The translations under genes and the position numbers were made by a program. DNA of 7,016 nucleotides from Treponema sp. (lineage in GTDB: Bacteria; Spirochaetota; Spirochaetia; Treponematales; Breznakiellaceae). The stretch covers positions 1-7,016 of the forward strand of contig JAITRD010000046.1 in assembly GCA_031288575.1 (NCBI GenBank), read 5' to 3'. Below are positions 1-5,691 of this stretch, in pieces (within the stretch, counting starts at the first letter, position 1; each line of letters opens with the position of its first letter). Under the pieces are notes generated by a model, which saw only the letters and a program-made list of their open reading frames with translations, was not told where the DNA came from and made no database searches.

Positions 1-816
1 ACCCGGCAGTTTAAGCTTATGCAGGATTTCGGCACCACCGTGGTCCACGCCACCCCCAGTTTTCTCCTCCATGTGGAATCCAAGATGCGGGAAGAGGGGG
101 TAAGCCGGGACAGCATCAAGCTTAAACGGGCCTTTGCCGGGGCGGAACCCTATTCGGAGGATACCCGCCGGCGCATTGAAGAACTCCTGCATATCGATGT
201 CTACAATTCCTACGGCCTTTCGGAGATGAACGGCCCCGGGGTGGCCTTTGAATGCCAGGCGAAAAAGGGCCTCCACATTTGGGAAGACGGTTATATCCCG
301 GAGATCGTGAACCCCGATACCCTGGAACCGGTTCGGGAGGGAGAAACCGGGGAACTGGTCCTGACCATCCTCTGCCGGGAGGCTACCCCCATCCTGCGTT
401 ACCGCACCCGGGACCTTTCGGCCTTCTATACCGAGCCCTGCCCCTGCGGCAGAACCCACCGGCGGCTTCACCGGATCACCGGCCGGACCGACGATATGCT
501 CATCATCAACGGGGTCAACCTCTTCCCCAGCCAAATTGAGGAGGTGATCATGTCAATGAAGGAGGTGGGAAACAACTACCTTATCGTGATAGAAAAGGAG
601 GGAGTCCTGGACCGGCTCACGGTCAAAACCGAGGTGGGGCCGGACATCTTTATGGACGATACCCGTCCCCTGAATGCCCTGAAAGAACGGATCCGCAAAA
701 CCCTCCAGGCTTCCATCACCATCAACCCCCGGGTGGAACTCCACGAACCGGGCAGCCTCCCCATTTCGGAAGGCAAGGCCCTGCGGGTCCGGGACACGCG
801 GCCAAAGGATGTATAG
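1..816 (+). CDS. paaK: Phenylacetate-CoA ligase family protein (3' part, truncated by window start)
   Basis: An adenylate-forming enzyme of the PaaK family, which activates phenylacetate or a related aryl/acyl acid with ATP and joins it to CoA in the cytoplasm. The frame is open from base 1, so the ATG at 19 is an internal Met; about 271 codons are visible of a family length near 430, and the N-terminal domain lies upstream. Numbering from that Met: YGLSE at 65-69 (adenylation motif), HIWED at 86-90, GELVLT at 111-116, RYRTRD at 127-132, CPCGRTH at 141-147 (the family's cysteine-containing segment), GRTDDM at 155-160 followed by NGVNLFPSQIEE, and the C-terminal GKALRV with the expected catalytic Lys253. 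All core motifs in the visible part are intact. The stop lies 10 bases from the convergent transporter operon. Family assignment is firm; the exact acid substrate is not, because treponemes and gut anaerobes can carry several PaaK paralogues. Confidence 0.92.
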   Translation, partial: TRQFKLMQDFGTTVVHATPSFLLHVESKMREEGVSRDSIKLKRAFAGAEPYSEDTRRRIEELLHIDVYNSYGLSEMNGPGVAFECQAKKGLHIWEDGYIPEIVNPDTLEPVREGETGELVLTILCREATPILRYRTRDLSAFYTEPCPCGRTHRRLHRITGRTDDMLIINGVNLFPSQIEEVIMSMKEVGNNYLIVIEKEGVLDRLTVKTEVGPDIFMDDTRPLNALKERIRKTLQASITINPRVELHEPGSLPISEGKALRVRDTRPKDV

Positions 817-826
817 CCGGGGAAGT

Positions 827-1684
827 TTATTTTTCCCATTCCTTTTCTTGCAAATTGGTGTAGATATAAACTACCGCGGAAACAGAACATATCAAAAACA
901 TAATCACCGAAAGGGCCGCTGTTTTTTCATAGTCCATATAGGTATTGAAATGCCGGAACAGGGAGATGCCCAGCATGGTTGGATTCGTGGCTCCCAAAAT
1001 TAAGAAAGGGGTTGTAAAGGAACCTACATTGCCCATAAACACAAAGGTTGCGGAAATGAATACATCCTTTATCGAAAGGGGGAGGATCATGGCGGTAAAA
1101 ATTTTCCGCCGGGATGCGCCGGCATCCTGAGCGGCTTCAATAATGGAATCGGGAATTCCCGAAAGGCCGGAGCTTATTATCAGGGCCGCAAAAGGAATAT
1201 TGAACCAAATATTCATCAGGACTATGCCTTTTGTGTTAAACATAAATCCAGGTATAAAGTTTCCGCCGAAAAGCCGGGAAAATCTATTGAGCAGCCCCGA
1301 ATCCCGGATAACAACTATCATGGCATAGATGGCTACCAGCCCGGGGATAAACCGGGGGATGAGGTAAAGGATCCCGACAAATTTTCTGATCTTTGACCGG
1401 GTAAAGCGCAAATAAAGGGCCAAAAGATAGGCGGCAATGATCGCCAGGATCACCGTGATAATAACTACCCCCAGGGTATAGATGATACTGTTGAATTCCA
1501 GGGAATTGCTAAAAAAATAGGTATAGTTTTTTACCGTAAACCCGCCGCCGGCCCGGTCTCTGAAACTCCGGGCTATCGAATTAAAAATAGGGTAGGCCAC
1601 GATCAGGACTACCAAAAGAAAGGCGGGCAATATCATGGCATAGGCCAAGAGCTTTCTCAGAATTTGTTGTTTTCCTTTTCCCAT
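827..1684 (-). CDS. ABC importer inner-membrane permease (last gene of operon)
   Basis: A 285-residue binding-protein-dependent transport permease of the PotB/CysU/FbpB type, forming half of the membrane channel. About six membrane segments are visible, near residues 12-37, 66-92, 102-126, 152-174, 207-231 and 256-277. The cytoplasmic EAA loop that docks on the ATPase is clear: EAAQDAG at 183-189, then ILP at 200-202. The start was placed at the ATG ending at 1684 because GGGGGAG lies a few bases upstream and the protein begins with a short basic stretch before the first membrane segment. An upstream in-frame ATG at 1780 would add 32 proline/glycine-rich residues and overlap the preceding gene, so it was not used. 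The gene follows the binding-protein gene after a 70-base gap holding a stem-loop and a tandem repeat. No clear terminator is seen before it meets the convergent ligase gene. Confidence 0.93.
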   Translation of the reverse strand: MGKGKQQILRKLLAYAMILPAFLLVVLIVAYPIFNSIARSFRDRAGGGFTVKNYTYFFSNSLEFNSIIYTLGVVIITVILAIIAAYLLALYLRFTRSKIRKFVGILYLIPRFIPGLVAIYAMIVVIRDSGLLNRFSRLFGGNFIPGFMFNTKGIVLMNIWFNIPFAALIISSGLSGIPDSIIEAAQDAGASRRKIFTAMILPLSIKDVFISATFVFMGNVGSFTTPFLILGATNPTMLGISLFRHFNTYMDYEKTAALSVIMFLICSVSAVVYIYTNLQEKEWEK

Positions 1685-1696
1685 ATTTTCTCCCCC

Positions 1697-1723
1697 GGAA
1701 GCCGCCTGGAAGCCGCCCGGAAG
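1697..1723. repeat. 11-base tandem repeat, about 2.5 copies
   Basis: GGAAGCCGCC occurs at 1697-1706 and again at 1708-1717, with the start of a third unit (GGAAG) at 1719-1723, giving a strict 11-base period. It lies in the non-coding gap directly upstream of the last permease gene. On the transcribed minus strand it gives repeated CUUCC units, which can pair with GGGAG in the adjacent ribosome binding site. Whether this matters is inference. Confidence 0.7.
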
Positions 1724-1745
1724 TTTTGGACAACCGGGCTTTTTT
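1715..1745. other. Stem-loop between binding-protein and permease genes
   Basis: GCCCGG (1715-1720) and CCGGGC (1734-1739) can form a 6-bp GC stem with a 13-base loop. Six T follow on the plus strand (1740-1745), so it resembles an intrinsic terminator only in the orientation opposite to the operon. In the operon mRNA the U-run is absent. There it is better read as an intercistronic stem that could protect the 3' end of the binding-protein message or lower expression of the last permease. The function is inferred. Confidence 0.45.
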
Positions 1746-1754
1746 CTTCCCCTA

Positions 1755-2900
1755 TTACGGTAAGGTGGCGATGGTTTCATTCCATATTCTGTTCATGGTT
1801 GTGCCTAAGGAACCGATAGAAATAGTTCTGAAATCATCTACCTTCAGATCCTTTACCGTGGCCGCCTCCAGGGGATCGAGTTTGGAATTCTCGATCAGCG
1901 GAATAGCGGCCATATCGGTCAGAAGGATGTTTTGGGCTTCCGGGCTCAGCATAAAATTGATAAAGGCATGGGCATATTCGGGATATCTGCCGATGGTGGG
2001 TATACAAAAGGCCATAAGAGAACCGGTAAAGGCGGGTTCAATTTGGTATATCTTGATACTCTTGGGAAGGCTGCCGTTTTTTATGCCCGAGATCGCCATG
2101 TCCGCCCATGCGGGGGTCATGTCAATTTCCCTGCTGTTGAGAAGATCCAGGGTGCCCTGATTTTTATTCGGGTATACCACCCTCCCTGAGGATTTATACA
2201 GGTATGGATGAATTTCCTTAAGATAACCAAAACCCTGGTCCCACCGGCTGACCCATTTTTCATCGCTGGACATCAGGGATTCCCGGGGAAGAAAATTATA
2301 GACGGCGGTGCTTACGAAAGAACCCCCGGCTCCTCCGGTGTCCGGGGAATTATAGGCAAACCGGGCGGGATGTTCCTTAATCCACCGGGTCAGTTCCGCC
2401 GTGGTTTTGGGGGGATTCGTAATGACATCCGAATTATACGCCATGAGGACCGTGGTTCCCCGGCAGGGAACATAATATTCAGCGCCCATAACCGGCCGGG
2501 CGGATACCCCCGCAAGGTTGGGAATTTTGGAGGGATCGAATCGCTGAAGTAGCCCCGGCCCTCCTTCTTGCAGGAAAACTGTCATCTGGGTATCCCCTAC
2601 TTCGATAATATCGAAGGTGGTGTTTTTTTGCCCCGCCTGATAGGCAGCCAGCACCCTGTTTTCTATAGACTGGGTCCCGCCGCCGGAGGCGATGAACTGG
2701 AGCACCATGGTAAAATCCTTGTTGTATTGCGGATTTTTATTAAAGGCATCCACCAGTTTTTCGAATATCATCCGGACATTGTCGGAACCGCTAGCCCAGA
2801 CATTAACCTCCGGTTTCGCCGTTGTTTTATCCTGGCCGCCGCCGGCAAATAAGCCCCAGTTAAGCATAAACAACATTAAAAAAGCAAAAATCCTTTTCAT
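1755..2900 (-). CDS. ABC importer periplasmic solute-binding protein
   Basis: A 381-residue extracellular solute-binding protein that captures the substrate in the periplasm and delivers it to the permeases. Residues 1-19 form a signal peptide (basic MKR, hydrophobic core, LFA before GGGQ). There is no lipobox cysteine, so it is probably cleaved by signal peptidase I and soluble. The mature protein starts a first lobe at VNVWASGSD (33-40), has glycine-rich likely ligand loops at SGGGT (72-76) and NSPDTGGAGGSF (184-195), and has the typical C-terminal segment YPEYAHAFINFMLSPEAQ (306-323). Two cysteines occur, C146 and C299. The general pattern is like binding proteins of the polyamine/iron/YnjB group, but no ligand residues decide the substrate. 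The ATG is preceded by AGGGGAG at good spacing. A 35-base inverted repeat and a possible -10 box lie upstream, so this gene may also have its own control. Confidence 0.92.
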   Translation of the reverse strand: MKRIFAFLMLFMLNWGLFAGGGQDKTTAKPEVNVWASGSDNVRMIFEKLVDAFNKNPQYNKDFTMVLQFIASGGGTQSIENRVLAAYQAGQKNTTFDIIEVGDTQMTVFLQEGGPGLLQRFDPSKIPNLAGVSARPVMGAEYYVPCRGTTVLMAYNSDVITNPPKTTAELTRWIKEHPARFAYNSPDTGGAGGSFVSTAVYNFLPRESLMSSDEKWVSRWDQGFGYLKEIHPYLYKSSGRVVYPNKNQGTLDLLNSREIDMTPAWADMAISGIKNGSLPKSIKIYQIEPAFTGSLMAFCIPTIGRYPEYAHAFINFMLSPEAQNILLTDMAAIPLIENSKLDPLEAATVKDLKVDDFRTISIGSLGTTMNRIWNETIATLP

Positions 2901-2921
2901 TTTTCACTCCCCTGCGATAAA

Positions 2922-2927
2922 TTTATA
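2922..2927 (-). promoter_or_regulatory. Possible internal -10 box ahead of the binding-protein gene
   Basis: Reading the minus strand, TATAAA lies 22 bases before the ATG and just ahead of AGGGGAG, which would leave a leader of about 15-17 bases carrying the ribosome binding site. No good -35 hexamer is found 16-18 bases upstream, because that position falls inside the GC-rich centre of the inverted repeat. It would therefore need an activator, or it may not be a promoter at all. Confidence 0.25.
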
Positions 2928-2959
2928 TTTTTGTGTCCCCGGGGGCACACTAAAAATAT
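2925..2959. repeat. 35-base near-perfect inverted repeat (hairpin or operator) upstream of binding-protein gene
   Basis: On the minus strand the left arm reads ATATTTTT, A, GTGT, G, CCCC and the right arm reads GGGG, ACAC, AAAAATAT, around one central C. All 16 bases of the right arm have a partner in the left arm, and two single bases (A and G) bulge from the left arm. The element fills most of the 81-base gap between the ATPase and binding-protein genes. In neither orientation is a U-run found 3' of the stem, so it is not a classical terminator. As RNA it would be a strong stem that could block 3' exonucleases or shape relative expression. As DNA it could be an operator overlapping the possible -10 box. 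Confidence 0.75.
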
Positions 2960-2981
2960 CATCCCTGCGGAACCCGCCTTT

Positions 2982-3959
2982 TCATTTTGAAAATTCAGTT
3001 TGTTTTCTAAATCCCACATGAACTTCTCCGCCTTCGGCAAAATCCTCCAATTCTGTCCGGGGTATGAAGGACTTTATCAGTTTTTCGCCGCATTCTATGT
3101 TTACCTCCGCATAGTGGCCGAGGATCATGATGGTCCTGATATGCCCGTTAATGGCCCCTTCCTTAAATCCGGGGGAAACCTTCACATTCTCCGGCCTTAC
3201 GGCGCTTGTTCTGTCCCCGTGTTCCCAGAAATTCATTTCCCCGATAAAGGAGGCCACGTATTTTGTAGCGGGATAATCGTAGATTTCCGTGGGGGTTCCA
3301 ATCTGCTCAAAAACGCCCTTGTTCATCACTACAATGCGGTGGGAAATCGCCATGGCCTCTTCCTGATCATGGGTAACAAAAATAATGGTAATCCCCAATT
3401 CTTTTTGTATTTTTTTTAATTCCTCCCGCATTTGCGTCCGGATCTTTGCGTCCAGCGCGGAAAAGGGCTCGTCCAGAAGGAGTACCTCCGGCTGCAGCAG
3501 GAGGGACCGGGCTATGGCGATCCGCTGCTGCTGGCCCCCCGAAAGCTGATTGGGATACTTTTTCTGAAATCCCGGCATCTTGACCATTTCCAGCATATTA
3601 TTTATTCGCCGGGTAATTTCAGCCTTGGGGTGTTTCCGCAGCTTGAGCCCGAAAGCAAGATTTTCATAAATTGACATATGGGGCCAAAGGTTGTAGCTCT
3701 GAAACACCATGGCGGTGGGACGCTTTTCCGGAGCCAGGGCGGCGATGCTATTGCCGTTGACGGTGATGTCCCCCCGGTCAATGGGGAGGAAGCCGCCGAT
3801 GGTTCTGAGGATGGTGGTTTTCCCGCATCCCGAGGGTCCCACCATGGTTACCAGTTCTCCGCTGTACACATCCAGGTTTATACCTTTAACCCCGTCACCG
3901 TTGTCATAGGTCTTATCCATATTGATAATCTGTAATTTAATTTCCCCCGCGGATTTCAT
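2982..3959 (-). CDS. ABC importer ATP-binding protein (MalK/PotA/FbpC class)
   Basis: A 325-residue cytoplasmic ATPase that energises the importer. All nucleotide-binding motifs are present: Walker A GPSGCGKTT (41-49), Q-loop Gln87, signature LSGGQ (139-143), Walker B LLLLDEP ending in D163-E164, D-loop SALD (167-170), and the switch His197 in THDQEEA. Residues from about 240 to the end form a TOBE-like regulatory domain, starting at SAVRPENVKV. This C-terminal extension is typical of carbohydrate, polyamine and iron importers; the length is slightly short of the usual 350-370. The start follows the permease stop by 12 bases. The sequence TAAGGGA combines the upstream stop codon with the ribosome binding site, which suggests translational coupling. 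The protein begins with the usual first beta-strand (IKLQIINMDKTY), so the first ATG is preferred. Confidence 0.95.
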   Translation of the reverse strand: MKSAGEIKLQIINMDKTYDNGDGVKGINLDVYSGELVTMVGPSGCGKTTILRTIGGFLPIDRGDITVNGNSIAALAPEKRPTAMVFQSYNLWPHMSIYENLAFGLKLRKHPKAEITRRINNMLEMVKMPGFQKKYPNQLSGGQQQRIAIARSLLLQPEVLLLDEPFSALDAKIRTQMREELKKIQKELGITIIFVTHDQEEAMAISHRIVVMNKGVFEQIGTPTEIYDYPATKYVASFIGEMNFWEHGDRTSAVRPENVKVSPGFKEGAINGHIRTIMILGHYAEVNIECGEKLIKSFIPRTELEDFAEGGEVHVGFRKQTEFSK

Positions 3960-3971
3960 AGATACCGTCCC

Positions 3972-4814
3972 TTATTTCAATTTAAAGCCCCCGGCAATCG
4001 CGCTGGGGCCGATATATCTTCTCATGACAAAAAGGAGGATTATTGTGGGGACCATCAGGATAATGGAAAACACCGCCCCCGCCATAACCGGAAATTCGGT
4101 GATAACGCTGTACATTTCCACCGGCATGGTTTTGAATTGGGGGATTCCCACCAAAAAGGTCCCCTGCATTTCTTCCATGGAACCGAGGAAGGTATAGATG
4201 GAGGCCACCGCAATCCCCGGCATGGCCATGGGGAAGGTGATCTTCATAAAAGTCCGGAAGGGTCCCGCTCCCGCGTCCCGGGCCGCCTCTTCTTGCTGGC
4301 GGTGGATATTGCCGAAGGCTCCGGCGGGGATCCAGACCATAAACATCATGGTATTGATCATGTGGATAATAACCACCCCCAGGAAGGTGCCGATAAGGTT
4401 GTATTTGTAATACAGGATGCCGATGGAAGTGTATAAACCGATTTTTGGAAAGGCGTTGGTAAGAAGGAAGGAAAGCATGATTATTCTTCTGCCGGGGAAT
4501 TTAAACCGGGCAATGGCGTATGAGGCGGGAATGCAAAGAATCATGGAAACCGCGGTAGTTACCAGCGCAAATATAAAGGATAAACTGATTGACGAAACCA
4601 GGTTCTTTTGGGAAAGAACAAATTTCCACCACTTAAAACCGAATTGCTGCGGGACAACCGCGGGAACATCATAGACATCGGCGAAGGCGAGGATCGCTAA
4701 GTTAATAATGGGACCATAAAAAAACAATAAGAACAGGGTTAAAAAAATAAATTCCCAAAATTTTTTCTTTCCCACGACAACATAGAAACGTTTCGGATTC
4801 AGATATTGAAACAT
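3972..4814 (-). CDS. ABC importer inner-membrane permease (first gene of operon)
   Basis: A 280-residue transport permease of the PotC/FbpB-like type, the partner of the permease at the other end of the operon. It has a basic N-terminus (PKRFYVVVGKKKF) and about six membrane segments, near residues 21-44, 72-100, 109-132, 140-165, 197-215 and 247-266. The EAA loop is EEAARDAGAG (175-184) followed by ITFP (192-195), where Phe replaces the usual Leu of the LP pair. The ATG is preceded by AGGAAGG at good spacing. This is the first gene of the operon and reads away from the GDPD gene across a 144-base control region. The ATPase gene follows after 12 bases. It differs clearly in sequence from the other permease, as expected for a heterodimeric channel. 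Confidence 0.94.
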   Translation of the reverse strand: MFQYLNPKRFYVVVGKKKFWEFIFLTLFLLFFYGPIINLAILAFADVYDVPAVVPQQFGFKWWKFVLSQKNLVSSISLSFIFALVTTAVSMILCIPASYAIARFKFPGRRIIMLSFLLTNAFPKIGLYTSIGILYYKYNLIGTFLGVVIIHMINTMMFMVWIPAGAFGNIHRQQEEAARDAGAGPFRTFMKITFPMAMPGIAVASIYTFLGSMEEMQGTFLVGIPQFKTMPVEMYSVITEFPVMAGAVFSIILMVPTIILLFVMRRYIGPSAIAGGFKLK

Positions 4815-4867
4815 AGCCCTTCCTGTTCATGTATGCTGCCCCTATTATGGGAGGCCTTTTGTTAGGG

Positions 4868-4891
4868 AATTTTAAAAGGACCATTAAAATT
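4868..4891. promoter_or_regulatory. Operator-like inverted repeat in divergent control region
   Basis: AATTTTAA (4868-4875) and TTAAAATT (4884-4891) are perfect inverted copies separated by 8 bases with a near-symmetric GGACC core. The repeat covers the candidate -10 box of the transporter operon and abuts its -35 box, a position typical of repressor operators. The bound protein is unknown, and no regulator gene lies in the window. Confidence 0.5.
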
Positions 4892-4897
4892 TGAAAA
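4869..4897 (-). promoter_or_regulatory. Candidate promoter of the ABC importer operon
   Basis: On the minus strand TTTTCA (4897-4892, 4 of 6 to TTGACA) is separated by exactly 17 bases from TAAAAT (4874-4869, 5 of 6 to TATAAT). Transcription would start near 4862, giving a leader of roughly 45-50 bases before the first permease. The palindrome also supplies a mirror TAAAAT on the plus strand (4885-4890) that could serve the GDPD gene, but no good -35 box goes with it. The region is AT-rich, so chance matches are possible. Confidence 0.4.
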
Positions 4898-4958
4898 AAA
4901 ATATGGTTTCCGGCTTTTTTACCTTTATTTGGCTGTATTATTGGGTATAACAAGGAAT

Positions 4959-5648
4959 ATGAAAAATTTATTAAACATAACCGCCCATTCCGGCTGTGAT
5001 GGCACGGAACGGGATTCTTTAGAATCCGTCCGCAGGGGGATCCGTTTCGGGGCTGACGCGGTTGAGGTAGATGTCCGTTTGGATAAGGGGGGTCTCCTGA
5101 TCCTTTCCCACGATAAGGAGGAGAGCCGGGACTACCCGGGACACGCCCGCCTGGCGGATGTTTTTTCCCTGGCTTTGGAGAACGGATCCCTGGCTGTCAA
5201 CTGCGATGTGAAGGAACGGGAAGCCGTACCGGCGATACTGCGTCTCGGGGCGGAGATGGGAATGGAAAAGGAGCGGCTTATTTTAACCGGCAGTTCTTCC
5301 CCGGCCATGCTCCGGGAAAATCCCGGCATGGTAAAAGCCGCTTCGTTCTGGCTGAATGTGGAAGAACTGGAGGAGGATTATTACCGCGCCGGCCGGATTG
5401 AGCCCCTCATAGCAGCGTGCCTGGGCCTGGGGGTAAGGGTTTTGAATATGCCCTTTGCGGATCCCTGTATCCGGCTTATCCCCCGGATACAGGCGGCGGG
5501 TATGGGCGTATCGGTGTGGACCCTCAATGAAGAAACCCCCTTACGGCGGGCCTTCGGTTTGGGGGTAGTAAATGTAACTACCTGCGAATCCCGCCGGGCG
5601 GTGGAACTCCGGCTGCAACACCGCGCCTCCCCTAACGCGGCCGGATAG
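4959..5648 (+). CDS. Divergent glycerophosphodiester phosphodiesterase (GDPD) family protein
   Basis: A 229-residue TIM-barrel protein of the GDPD family (UgpQ-like length), whose members hydrolyse glycerophosphodiesters to glycerol-3-phosphate and an alcohol. Seen: His10 in AHSG, E36 and D38 in GADAVEVDV, His51 in SHD, D83 and K85 in NCDVK, and VSVWTLNEE (185-193) near the end. These match the catalytic histidines and metal ligands of the family, but the usual HR pair reads HS and the PENT segment reads RDSL, so an Arg and a Glu/Asn normally in the active site are missing. No signal peptide is evident, so it is probably cytoplasmic. The ATG has AAGGA only 2 bases upstream, a tight spacing. 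An upstream TTG at 4929 lacks any ribosome binding site and was not chosen. The gene is divergent from the importer operon, which may indicate a shared substrate. Activity on glycerophosphodiesters is uncertain. Confidence 0.82.
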   Translation: MKNLLNITAHSGCDGTERDSLESVRRGIRFGADAVEVDVRLDKGGLLILSHDKEESRDYPGHARLADVFSLALENGSLAVNCDVKEREAVPAILRLGAEMGMEKERLILTGSSSPAMLRENPGMVKAASFWLNVEELEEDYYRAGRIEPLIAACLGLGVRVLNMPFADPCIRLIPRIQAAGMGVSVWTLNEETPLRRAFGLGVVNVTTCESRRAVELRLQHRASPNAAG

Positions 5649-5655
5649 GGCGGGA

Positions 5656-5691
5656 GAAAATGTACCCGGAATTCCTCATCCGGTATCCGGG
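5656..5691 (-). terminator. Possible weak terminator of the DUF2974 gene
   Basis: On the minus strand CCCGGA (5691-5686) pairs with TCCGGG (5670-5665), followed by TACATTTTC. The stem is 6 bp with a 15-base loop that spans the stop codon of the hydrolase gene, and the T-run is short. It lies where two convergent genes end only 27 bases apart. In the plus direction no T-run follows. Confidence 0.3.

Noticed and set aside
19..816. A complete 265-residue ligase starting at the ATG at 19
   Set aside because: The frame is open upstream to base 1, no ribosome binding site precedes the ATG, and PaaK proteins have a long N-terminal domain missing here. The gene is cut by the window edge.
819..837. 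Terminator between the convergent ligase and permease genes
   Set aside because: Only about 5 pairs (GGGAA/TTCCC) with no T-run directly after; too weak to support.
1715..1745. Plus-strand intrinsic terminator
   Set aside because: The shape fits, but no plus-strand gene ends there; the ligase stops about 900 bases earlier. It is more likely a by-product of the operon stem-loop.
1685..1780. An upstream ATG at 1780 that would lengthen the last permease by 32 residues
   Set aside because: The extra residues are proline/glycine-rich and unlike a permease N-terminus, they overlap the end of the binding-protein gene, and the ATG at 1684 has a strong ribosome binding site.
1755..2900. Assignment of the importer to ferric iron, polyamine or thiamine
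   Set aside because: The overall class fits several substrates and no diagnostic ligand residues (for example the paired C-terminal tyrosines of FbpA) are recognisable.
827..4814. Several plus-strand open frames inside the operon and minus-strand frames inside the ligase and GDPD genes
   Set aside because: They lie fully within well-supported genes in other frames, have no recognisable domains and no consistent ribosome binding sites.
4903..4950. A 15-residue hydrophobic ORF upstream of the GDPD gene (possible leader peptide)
   Set aside because: No ribosome binding site and no regulatory codon pattern. Length is within chance for AT-rich DNA.
4929..4958. TTG at 4929 as start of the GDPD gene
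   Set aside because: No ribosome binding site, and the added residues precede the conserved first beta-strand without similarity. ATG 4959 with AAGGA is better, though its spacing is tight.
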